Shown: positions 1 through 6,130 of the stretch, one piece after another
Numbering within the stretch: the first letter of the stretch is position 1
Layout: each line of letters begins with the position of its first letter
Translations under genes and position numbers: made by a program
Notes under the pieces: model-generated
Seen by the model: only the letters and a program-made list of their open reading frames with translations
What the model was told of the DNA's origin: nothing
The model's database searches: none
NCBI GenBank assembly: GCA_964513925.1
Contig: CAZENR010000019.1
Coordinates: 1 to 18,699, forward strand
DNA: 18,699 bases
Direction of reading: 5' to 3'
Source: DAORHV01 sp964513925
Lineage (GTDB): Bacteria; Patescibacteriota; Gracilibacteria; Peribacterales; Peribacteraceae

Positions 1-560
1 CACAGGACTGCCGCGCCCAACACCGTCTTGGACGACAGGGGCCGCAACGTTACCAGCGCAACTGCGGCAACAGTGAGCAGGGTCGCAAGCGTAAGTGCGA
101 TACTGGGCACGGTCCACAGCTCCCATTGCGAAGGCGCCAAACCAATGCAGAGTGCAGTGCTTGCCAGGAACGAAAAATCCAATGCCGACCAACCCGGGCG
201 CATGCGACGCAGAAGCAGCAGCAGCAACGCCATGGTCGCAAGCGAACATCCGACATTGAGGATGTTGAGGTATAGCAGATTCGAGGCAGACAATGGCGGC
301 AGGATGCCAAAGAGTGCGTACGGCAGCACCACAAGCAACATTGGCACGGCGATAAGGTGCTCCATGACCTGCAGCGATAACACAGATGGATGCAGCAGGC
401 CAACGTCTTTGCCATGCTCCAGCAGCGGCACGATGTACCACAGTTCCTGTGAGGGTACGTGTACAGTACCTAGCGTTGCCAGCCATACGGCGGCAAACGC
501 AAAGCATGCGACCAAGGCGATCCAAGCTCGCTCAAGCAGCCAGCGGAGCCAAACGTGCAT
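1..560 (-). CDS. Polytopic membrane protein, N-terminal part (possible GT-C-like glycosyltransferase), cut by window edge
   Basis: An open frame runs from an ATG at 560 (minus) off the left edge, giving 186 codons without a stop. The start reads MHVWLRWLLERAW and is followed by a hydrophobic segment (about residues 12-33). An extracytoplasmic-looking loop comes next (HVPSQELWYIVPLLEHGKD, then LQVMEHLIAVP), then at least three more hydrophobic segments rich in Leu, Val and Ala. The first loop, with 'W..VPLLE' and a later 'MEH' before the second membrane segment, resembles the first loop of GT-C glycosyltransferase-like proteins; this is a weak family inference. It diverges from a glycosyltransferase gene only 35 bp away, which fits a role in surface glycan assembly. 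A TGC-TACAAT extended -10 ends 6 nt before the ATG, supporting this start. That it is a membrane protein is clear; its function is not. Confidence 0.7.
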   Translation of the reverse strand, partial: MHVWLRWLLERAWIALVACFAFAAVWLATLGTVHVPSQELWYIVPLLEHGKDVGLLHPSVLSLQVMEHLIAVPMLLVVLPYALFGILPPLSASNLLYLNILNVGCSLATMALLLLLLRRMRPGWSALDFSFLASTALCIGLAPSQWELWTVPSIALTLATLLTVAAVALVTLRPLSSKTVLGAAVL

Positions 561-566
561 GGCGGG

Positions 567-575
567 ATTGTAGCA
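567..575 (-). promoter_or_regulatory. Extended -10 promoter for the membrane protein starting at 560
   Basis: On the minus strand TGC is followed directly by TACAAT, and exactly 6 nt (cccgcc) separate the hexamer from the ATG. Transcription would start at the A of the start codon, giving a leaderless mRNA. No good -35 is visible, which is usual for TGn extended -10 promoters. Confidence 0.55.
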
Positions 576-580
576 AAGTG

Positions 581-589
581 TGTGAGAAT
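581..589 (+). promoter_or_regulatory. Extended -10 promoter for the glycosyltransferase starting at 596
   Basis: TGT followed by GAGAAT (4 of 6 consensus positions) ends 6 nt before the GTG at 596. The geometry matches the leaderless pattern of neighbouring genes and helps choose this start. It lies back to back with the minus-strand -10 at 567-572. Confidence 0.4.
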
Positions 590-595
590 GCCGTT

Positions 596-1840
596 GTGAC
601 TCTGCCTCGCCCCATACGCAGCCTCATCTTCACGCGGCACATGCCGTCGCCGTCGCACAGCGGGTCTTGCATGCGCAACTGGTCTACCTTTTGTGCACTG
701 CGTTCTGCGGGAGAAACGAGTATTTGCTGCCTGCGCATAGGAGAAAGTACGCCGTTGCTTCCCTGCCCGACAGGTGCCTACCACTGTTCTCGTTGGACCG
801 TGACGCTATCTCCGATTCGAATGCTAGTTGCACTTGCGCGCCTGCCATGGGGAATAGCGAATGCATTCGTTCGCCTAACATACGATGCGCGTATTGCAGC
901 CGAACTAGAAGCCACATTGCGCGATGTCACCCCGGACATTGTCATCGTCACCGAGCCGTGGCTGCTAGCGTACGCACAAACCCTGCGAACATGCCGCGCA
1001 AGAATTGTGCTGGATCTGCACAACATCGAGCAGCCGCTCCACAGCCACGTACGTACCACAGCCCGCGGGTGGAAGACAAAAGTGAGGGCATGGTTACTCC
1101 TGAGAATCGCCAAGGTGGTGGAGCCAAAATTTTTGGGTGAAGCCGATAGCATTTGGGTATGCAGCGACCACGACGCAGCCGTGCTTCGCGGCACGTATGG
1201 CACAAAAGAAAACGTTCACGTGGTCCCCAGCGGCATCGATATGGACTACTACGCGTCAGGTACCGGTATCGCTGACGCCACTCAAGGCAGCACTCCGACG
1301 CTGCTCTTCTGCGCGAATTTCGGATACGGCCCGAATGTGGAGGCAGCGGAGAGGTTACTGCATAGCATTTTGCCGCACGTCGTACGCATACTGCCGAGTT
1401 ACCGGCTTGTACTAGCTGGGTCTAACCCAACGTCTTCCATGCGTAGGTATGCAGCCCGAAACAGCAGCATCGTTGTCACCGGAGCGGTGGATGACATGCG
1501 TCCGTACTTACAAAGCCACGGCGCGGTCTACGCGGTACCACTCAGGCATGGCAGCGGCACTCGCTTGAAAATCCTCGAAGCATTCGCGGCCGGTATTCCG
1601 GTTGTGTCGACGCGCAAAGGAGCCGAAGGGCTGAATGTGCATGATGGACAAGAGCTGCTGCTTGCCGAAACTGATGCGGAATTTGCACAAGCATTGGCAC
1701 TGCTATGTTCGGACACGGGGGTGCGAAACCGCCTGAGCTTGTCTGCCAGGAGGTTTCTAGAGCGGCATGCTTCACTCGCCGTGGCACAAGAATCAATTCT
1801 GCACGCCTGTCGGTTTGCGACCGCATCCGTTCGCGCATAG
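596..1840 (+). CDS. GT-B glycosyltransferase (GT4 / glycosyl transferases group 1)
   Basis: This 414-residue protein has the two-domain GT-B layout and probably transfers a sugar from a nucleotide-sugar donor to a surface polysaccharide or lipid-linked acceptor at the cytoplasmic face. The N-terminus (RSLIFTRHMPSPSHSG) is the usual first strand and glycine/proline loop of the acceptor domain. The linker region has VVPSGIDMDYY (about residue 210). The C-terminal donor domain has GSGTRLKILEAF at 319-330, with E328 in the position of the conserved donor-binding glutamate, then AGIPVVSTRKGAEGL. The open frame extends upstream to 386, but that part overlaps the divergent gene. I chose GTG 596 because it just precedes the first beta strand and has an extended -10 six bases upstream; GTG 578 is the alternative. 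The FkbM methyltransferase follows 9 nt after the stop. Donor and acceptor cannot be told from sequence. Confidence 0.85.
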   Translation: MTLPRPIRSLIFTRHMPSPSHSGSCMRNWSTFCALRSAGETSICCLRIGESTPLLPCPTGAYHCSRWTVTLSPIRMLVALARLPWGIANAFVRLTYDARIAAELEATLRDVTPDIVIVTEPWLLAYAQTLRTCRARIVLDLHNIEQPLHSHVRTTARGWKTKVRAWLLLRIAKVVEPKFLGEADSIWVCSDHDAAVLRGTYGTKENVHVVPSGIDMDYYASGTGIADATQGSTPTLLFCANFGYGPNVEAAERLLHSILPHVVRILPSYRLVLAGSNPTSSMRRYAARNSSIVVTGAVDDMRPYLQSHGAVYAVPLRHGSGTRLKILEAFAAGIPVVSTRKGAEGLNVHDGQELLLAETDAEFAQALALLCSDTGVRNRLSLSARRFLERHASLAVAQESILHACRFATASVRA

Positions 1841-1843
1841 ACT
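1815..1843 (+). promoter_or_regulatory. Promoter (TTGCGA-17-TAGACT) for the FkbM methyltransferase, inside the end of the upstream gene
   Basis: TTGCGA at 1815-1820 and TAGACT at 1838-1843 are separated by 17 bp, and the hexamer ends 6 nt before the ATG at 1850. The promoter overlaps the last codons and stop of the glycosyltransferase, so this gene probably has its own leaderless transcript as well as any read-through. Confidence 0.5.
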
Positions 1844-1849
1844 TTTCTC

Positions 1850-2569
1850 ATGGGTCTCTTGCGCTACGTCGGAGCACGCGTGAAGAACAGCGGCCTGTTT
1901 GCAATGGCACGCATGAGGGGAGGGTACTCGCACTTCGGCCAGGACTTGTGGGTGGCGCAAACATTCCAAGGCTTGCGTGGCGGCTACTTCGTGGATTTAG
2001 GAGCGTATTTGCCGATCGTTGCCAGCAATACATATCTGCTGGAACATCGGTACGGCTGGAACGGTATTTGCATAGAAGCAAACCCGAAACTGTACAAGAA
2101 ACTGCTGGCCAAGCGTTCTTGCGCCTGCGTACAGGCTTGCGTGTCCTGCGACGGGCAAGATGCCGACTTCCTTATAGAGGGCGGAGCCTACGCCGGCATG
2201 ATCAACCACTATCCGCAAGGTCACCGCGCAGCACTGCTCAACTACCTGCCGCGTGGTCGGGTAGTAAGCCAGGGAGCATGGAAGACGCAGCGTATGAACA
2301 CGGTGACGCTGGAATCGATCTTAGACGCACAACATGCGCCGTCGGTCATGGAGTACCTCAGCATCGACATTGAAGGCGCGGAGCTCTCCATCTTGCAGAC
2401 GTTCCCGTTCCATCGGTACCGATTCCTAGCCATGACCGTAGAGCATAACTCACGCCAGGAATACCGCGCGCAACTGCGTTCGCTGCTCCAGTCGCAGGGC
2501 TACGTGCTAGACCAAGCCGGAAGCCTGGATGATTTCTACGTTCACTCCCAGCTGAGAAGCCGTGCCTAA
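1850..2569 (+). CDS. FkbM-family SAM-dependent methyltransferase
   Basis: The 239-residue product matches the FkbM methyltransferase family, which O-methylates sugars and other small groups and is often found in polysaccharide clusters. Visible signatures are FVDLGA (about 47-52), the family's SNTYLLE and GWNGICIEANP segment, YLSIDIEGAELSIL (about 167-181) and the terminal VEHN at 197-200. In relatives of this subtype the SAM loop usually reads GA-x-DG; here it reads GAYLP, so the Asp-Gly pair is missing. That could change cofactor binding or merely be lineage drift. It follows the glycosyltransferase by 9 nt, so modification of the same glycan is likely. Its stop overlaps the stop of the convergent typA gene by 4 bp. 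Confidence 0.82.
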   Translation: MGLLRYVGARVKNSGLFAMARMRGGYSHFGQDLWVAQTFQGLRGGYFVDLGAYLPIVASNTYLLEHRYGWNGICIEANPKLYKKLLAKRSCACVQACVSCDGQDADFLIEGGAYAGMINHYPQGHRAALLNYLPRGRVVSQGAWKTQRMNTVTLESILDAQHAPSVMEYLSIDIEGAELSILQTFPFHRYRFLAMTVEHNSRQEYRAQLRSLLQSQGYVLDQAGSLDDFYVHSQLRSRA

Positions 2570-4368
2570 GCAGCGCGTTTTGCGCGCTTGCGATCGGTTT
2601 CTTTGAGCAGCTTCTTTCGTAGGCGGATGAAATTGGGCGTAATCTCAACCAACTCGTCATCTTGGATGTACTCCATTGCACCGTCGAGCGTCATGATACG
2701 AGGCGGAATGAGGCGAATGGCCTCGTCGGTGCCGGAAGCACGCACGTTGCTCAGCTTCTTTTCTTTGGAGATGTTCACCTCTACGTCCTGTCCGTTGGGC
2801 GACTCGCCAACGATCATGCCTTCGTAGACATCGATGCCATCCTTGATGAAGAACGTCCCACGCTCTTGCAGCTGCCAGATGGCGTACGCCACAGCCTTGC
2901 CGGTGACACCAGAGATGATGGAACCAGTCGTACGGCCCGGCATATCGCCTACGTACGGCGCGTACTTGTTAAAGGCATGGGTGAGAATACCGTTGCCGCG
3001 CGTATCGATGATGAATTCGTTGCGGAAGCCGAGCAAACCGCGAGTTGGAATCTCGTATGTCAGACGTGTCACACCATTCTTCGCTTCCATGTTCTGCATG
3101 ATGCCCTTGCGGCGACCAAGCTTCTCGATGACTCCACCAACGAACTCGTCTGGTACATCGATGTAGGCGTTCTCGATGGGCTCCATTTTCTGGTTCCCCT
3201 CCTGCTTCATGATGACTTCGGGGCGCGATACCTGGAGTTCAAAGCCCTCGCGGCGCATAGTCTCTATGAGCACGGCTAAGTGCATTTCGCCGCGACCCTC
3301 CACGCGGAAGGCATCGGTGCGGTTATCGAAGACGATTCGCAGACCAACGTTGGTTTCCAGCTCCTGCTCCAAACGCTCACGAATGGCGCGGGTTGTCACC
3401 TTCTTGCCGTCCTTTCCTGCAAACGGAGAATCGTTGACCATGAAATCCATGGCCACGGTGGGCGGGTCGATCTTAATGACGGGTAGCGGCTCTGCATTCT
3501 CGGAGCTGGCGATGGTGTCCGAGACGTACACATCAGGCAGGCCCGACAGCTGGACAATGTCGCCGGCAACGGCGTCCTTTACCTCGCCAGTACGAATGCC
3601 CTGGTACGTAGCGATCTTGGTAATGCGACCCTGCTTCTTGGTGCCGTCCGGTTTAATGAGCCAAACCTGCTGGTTCTGAACGACAGTGCCTTCGAAGACA
3701 CGACCAATGGCCATGCGCCCGGAAAACTTGTCGTATGCCAGGTTGACCGGCTGCATGCGCAGCGGCTTTGTAGCATCGTTTTCCTTCGGCTTCACATGCT
3801 TGAGGATCAAGTCGAACAAGGGGGTTAAGTCCTTGGACTCGTCGGCAACTTTCATCTTCGCCACACCATCGCGACCAATGGCGTAAATGTAGGGGAAATC
3901 GGCCTGTTCGTCGGTAGCACCCAGCTGCACGAACAAATCAAACACCTGACCCAACGCTTTCTCCGGGTCGGCACCGGGACGATCGATCTTGTTGATGATG
4001 ACAATGGGACGAATACCCATTTCCAGCGACTTTTTCAGCACGAAGCGGGTCTGGGGCATGGGTCCGTCGAAGGAGTCCACCAACAAACACACACAATCGC
4101 ACATACGCAGCACGCGCTCCACTTCTGAACCGAAGTCGGCGTGGCCCGGCGTATCGACGATGTTGATCTTGGTGCCCTTGTAGAGAATGGAGCAGTTCTT
4201 TGCGTAAATAGTGATACCGCGCTCTTTTTCCTGGTCATTGCTGTCCATGACGCGTTCGTCCACCTGCTCGTGCGACTGAAAAGCGCCGCCCTGCTTTAAA
4301 ATTTGGTCCACGAGCGTGGTCTTGCCGTGGTCGATGTGGGCGATGATCGCAATGGTCCGAAACTCCAT
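2566..4368 (-). CDS. typA: Ribosome-associated GTPase TypA/BipA
   Basis: TypA/BipA is a translational GTPase that binds the 70S ribosome at the EF-G site and helps 50S assembly and stress or cold growth. The 600-residue length is normal for the family. The GTPase motifs are intact: AHIDHGKTTL (10-19), RGITIYAKN (50-58; switch I region, usually GITILAKN), DTPGHADFG (72-80) and NKIDRPGADP (126-135). Domains typical of the family follow, including VEGRGEMHLAVLIETMRREG and the BipA-specific C-terminal region with YAIWQLQERG and VNISKEKKLSNVRASGTDE. The protein ends in a basic tail (KETDRKRAKRAA). Start: ATG directly before the first strand. No Shine-Dalgarno is seen. The gene is monocistronic between a convergent neighbour that overlaps its stop and an unrelated gene downstream of its promoter. 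Confidence 0.97.
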   Translation of the reverse strand: MEFRTIAIIAHIDHGKTTLVDQILKQGGAFQSHEQVDERVMDSNDQEKERGITIYAKNCSILYKGTKINIVDTPGHADFGSEVERVLRMCDCVCLLVDSFDGPMPQTRFVLKKSLEMGIRPIVIINKIDRPGADPEKALGQVFDLFVQLGATDEQADFPYIYAIGRDGVAKMKVADESKDLTPLFDLILKHVKPKENDATKPLRMQPVNLAYDKFSGRMAIGRVFEGTVVQNQQVWLIKPDGTKKQGRITKIATYQGIRTGEVKDAVAGDIVQLSGLPDVYVSDTIASSENAEPLPVIKIDPPTVAMDFMVNDSPFAGKDGKKVTTRAIRERLEQELETNVGLRIVFDNRTDAFRVEGRGEMHLAVLIETMRREGFELQVSRPEVIMKQEGNQKMEPIENAYIDVPDEFVGGVIEKLGRRKGIMQNMEAKNGVTRLTYEIPTRGLLGFRNEFIIDTRGNGILTHAFNKYAPYVGDMPGRTTGSIISGVTGKAVAYAIWQLQERGTFFIKDGIDVYEGMIVGESPNGQDVEVNISKEKKLSNVRASGTDEAIRLIPPRIMTLDGAMEYIQDDELVEITPNFIRLRKKLLKETDRKRAKRAA

Positions 4369-4413
4369 AATGGAAAACTGGAAGTCAGTAAAACTGCTAC
4401 GCGCAGTCGATCC

Positions 4414-4441
4414 AGTGTAGCGATTTTTGCCGCATTGTACA
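4414..4441 (-). promoter_or_regulatory. Possible typA promoter (TGTACA-16-TACACT)
   Basis: On the minus strand TGTACA and TACACT are 16 bp apart, placing the transcription start about 39 nt before the typA ATG. This is one of the few genes here where no -10 sits close to the start codon. The match is moderate, and a TACAAT slightly further upstream is an alternative. Confidence 0.3.
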
Positions 4442-4462
4442 GGCTAGAAAGGCAATGAACTA

Positions 4463-5242
4463 TCAGAATTCATTCGAGCCAAGACGCAAAAGAGTCGTTG
4501 ATTCATCATGCTGCCTTGCCACTCTGTGCGGGTAGCGCTGGCGAAAGACGAATAACGGCGGCACGGATCTCTTCTGGTCACCGTAAGCATTATACGCGTA
4601 CGAAGGCGCAAAGGCGCCTAGTGTCACTTCCTTGGACATCTCTTCTCCAAAATCTTGTTTGTGTGCCCCCAAAAAATCCAGCGTGCTCATGGCGCCGGGA
4701 AGCTCCAGCTCGGGCAACAGTATTAGCAGCGTGTTTAGGACGCGGTTTCTGTCTTCGGGAGGAGTAAGTCTCAGAAACGCGTCTTGCGCCTGTTGCAAAA
4801 TATGAAGTATTCGCTGACCAATGGTGTACTGGCGCCCGACGACCGACATCCACACACGACCATGGCGCAACGATGGGGTGACGAAAGGACAATGTCTCGC
4901 AATGGTCTCGTGTAACCAGCGATGCGTTTCCGCCAAAGGCTGCAACATTCCGTATCCGAGGATGCGATTCTCCTCTGGGATATCCGAGGTGAATTCCGCC
5001 CAATTGATGACAGGGAATGCAGGCGGAATGACGCCACCCGCCACAGCTATATCTGAAACGATGCGATCAAATTCTGTACAAGGACTGCCGGCAGCCACGG
5101 CATTCAACACTTGTAACCGCGTACGATCGTGAATGCGATCAATGCCAAACTTCGCTGCAAGTTTCCAGCGGTCAATGCCGTCGAAGAGTGTAGTGACTTC
5201 AGTCGCAAGAGCCGGCGGCCTTTGAGTTGCGAGCAAACTCAT
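4463..5242 (-). CDS. Hypothetical soluble protein, 259 aa
   Basis: I do not recognise this protein. It has no signal peptide and no convincing membrane segment, and is mixed in composition with several aromatic and His residues. Recognisable stretches are AAKFGIDRIHDRTRLQVLNAVAAGSPC near residues 30-55, INWAEFTSDIPEENRILGYG near 80-97, and a helical QRILHILQQAQDAFLRLTPPEDRNRVLNTLLILLPELELPG in the second half. The coding frame is open throughout and ends in TGA. The start at 5242 is supported by a TTGACA-17-TTGAAT promoter ending 8 nt upstream. It diverges from another orphan at 5335, with which it shares a palindromic control region, so the two may act together. No function can be assigned. 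Confidence 0.7.
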   Translation of the reverse strand: MSLLATQRPPALATEVTTLFDGIDRWKLAAKFGIDRIHDRTRLQVLNAVAAGSPCTEFDRIVSDIAVAGGVIPPAFPVINWAEFTSDIPEENRILGYGMLQPLAETHRWLHETIARHCPFVTPSLRHGRVWMSVVGRQYTIGQRILHILQQAQDAFLRLTPPEDRNRVLNTLLILLPELELPGAMSTLDFLGAHKQDFGEEMSKEVTLGAFAPSYAYNAYGDQKRSVPPLFVFRQRYPHRVARQHDESTTLLRLGSNEF

Positions 5243-5250
5243 GGTGCCGC

Positions 5251-5279
5251 ATTCAAAGACTAAATTTGTTTTTTGTCAA
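5251..5279 (-). promoter_or_regulatory. Promoter (TTGACA-17-TTGAAT) for the orphan starting at 5242
   Basis: A perfect -35 (TTGACA, 5274-5279 on the minus strand) is followed after 17 bp by TTGAAT, which ends 8 nt before the ATG. The predicted transcript is leaderless or has a leader of one or two bases. The -35 lies in one arm of the palindrome at 5274-5288. Confidence 0.5.
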
Positions 5280-5288
5280 AGTTTGACA
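5274..5288. promoter_or_regulatory. Perfect palindrome spanning two outward-facing -35 boxes (candidate operator)
   Basis: The sequence TGTCAAAGTTTGACA is a perfect inverted repeat of 7-bp arms around one base. Each arm contains a TTGACA -35 box, one facing each divergent orphan gene. The symmetry may simply come from two -35 boxes placed back to back, or it may be a site for a dimeric regulator; sequence alone cannot decide. Confidence 0.5.
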
Positions 5289-5310
5289 GGAGACAACAGG
5301 TGAATATTAA
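5283..5310 (+). promoter_or_regulatory. Promoter (TTGACA-16-TATTAA) for the orphan starting at 5335
   Basis: A perfect TTGACA at 5283-5288 is followed after 16 bp by TATTAA at 5305-5310. Initiation near 5317 would leave a leader of about 18 nt before the GTG at 5335, with no Shine-Dalgarno. Confidence 0.45.
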
Positions 5311-5334
5311 TAGCGATCCTCCCTCAACACTGCC

Positions 5335-5991
5335 GTGACGACAATCACATTCCAACGATTTGGCCCGCTTGTTAGCGGCAGTACTACGAATGAGCATGGC
5401 GATACCTACTCCCTAGGTGTGCGAGAAGATGCGCCAACGTTCGAGCATATGGCAGTGTTTCATTTCAAGTCTGGACAAAACAGCGCACTCAGATTCCCCA
5501 TCACCGCGCGGGATTTGCCTCACTATCATCGTTCGTTTCCAAGGCTGCGGCTGGATTCATCTCTGCAATTTACCGAAGTTGGCTCTGGCCTGGGCGGCCT
5601 TGTGCCGTATCTTGCGCAAACCCGCGCTGCCATGCGCCGCATGCCGATTGCAATAGACCCTGCAGACTACCAAACACTACTCACCCTGACGGACAGGCTT
5701 GCCGGCCAGGCTAATGAACTGAGACTGAGCACGGAAGCACGCCAACGCCTGGATATCATTCGCAGTCGATGCGATATTCTCCTGGATGCATCGCGCGTTC
5801 GTCTTGTAAACACCACTCTGTGCAGGGCAGTTACAAAACACCCGGAGCTACATGGCTGTTCGGATGTCGTAGTCGACCACTACGGAGGAAAGCTCTATCC
5901 GCAGGCCGAAGGAAATGCAGAGCATGGCAGAACCATGATGGAAGCAGCAAGGAAGACTCTTCTAAAGAAGGACGGCATGGAGTTGTGCTAA
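5335..5991 (+). CDS. Hypothetical soluble protein, 218 aa
   Basis: I do not recognise this protein. It begins TTITFQRFGPLVSGSTTNEHGDTYSLGV after a GTG start. An in-frame TAG at 5311 and no other start codon in between make GTG 5335 the earliest possible start, though a later start cannot be excluded. There is no signal peptide or membrane segment. The middle (about 95-160) is helical and charged, with LLTLTDRLAGQANELRLSTEARQRLDIIRSRCDILLDASRVRLV, and the C-terminus is basic (ARKTLLKKDGMELC). It is transcribed divergently from another orphan at 5242 and lies upstream of purF in the same direction, but purF has its own promoter candidate. The open, ordinary-looking codon use supports a real gene; the function is unknown. 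Confidence 0.65.
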   Translation: MTTITFQRFGPLVSGSTTNEHGDTYSLGVREDAPTFEHMAVFHFKSGQNSALRFPITARDLPHYHRSFPRLRLDSSLQFTEVGSGLGGLVPYLAQTRAAMRRMPIAIDPADYQTLLTLTDRLAGQANELRLSTEARQRLDIIRSRCDILLDASRVRLVNTTLCRAVTKHPELHGCSDVVVDHYGGKLYPQAEGNAEHGRTMMEAARKTLLKKDGMELC

Positions 5992-6016
5992 ATCCGCCCA
6001 ATGAACCTTAAGTGCC

Positions 6017-6044
6017 TTGCGAGGGAGAAAGTCTTCTGTACAAT
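6017..6044 (+). promoter_or_regulatory. Promoter (TTGCGA-16-TACAAT) of the purF transcript
   Basis: TTGCGA (6017-6022) and TACAAT (6039-6044) are 16 bp apart. The -10 ends exactly 6 nt before an ATG at 6051 that opens a 24-codon frame and not purF itself, so the purF mRNA would carry an 80-nt leader starting at this ATG. Confidence 0.5.
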
Positions 6045-6050
6045 GCCCCC

Positions 6051-6125
6051 ATGGTAGCTTCCTACCGCGCTTTTCCGGCCTTCCCAACCTTGGGCAGGTC
6101 GTGCTTTGCCTTTCTTTCAATGTAA
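6051..6125 (+). CDS. Possible 24-aa leader peptide upstream of purF
   Basis: A short frame runs from ATG 6051 to TAA 6123-6125 and encodes MVASYRAFPAFPTLG followed by RSCFAFLSM. Its ATG has the same TACAAT-N6-ATG arrangement as the leaderless genes around it. Its stop lies 5 nt before the purF ATG, which itself has no Shine-Dalgarno. Termination-reinitiation coupling is therefore plausible: ribosomes loaded on the leaderless peptide would reach the purF start. Within the frame a short hairpin (CCT-CCCA / TGGG-AGG, 6079-6098) could add regulation. No codon run points to a specific amino acid signal. This is an inference from spacing alone. Confidence 0.35.
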   Translation: MVASYRAFPAFPTLGRSCFAFLSM

Positions 6126-6130
6126 TTCGT

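Noticed and set aside
28..573. 181-codon plus-strand frame at the left edge
   Set aside because: It is the antisense shadow of the hydrophobic membrane-protein frame. Its Ser/Thr/Arg-rich composition is typical of a reversed membrane gene.
386..595. Long upstream extension of the glycosyltransferase frame
   Set aside because: It runs antisense through the divergent membrane-protein gene, and its residues have no resemblance to a glycosyltransferase N-terminus; the first beta strand begins just after GTG 596.
6017..6130. 38-residue N-terminal extension of PurF from a TTG start
   Set aside because: The glutaminase nucleophile must be Cys2 after Met removal, or follow a cleaved propeptide. The MCGIIAVSG start is complete, and the upstream part has no PurF-like propeptide features.
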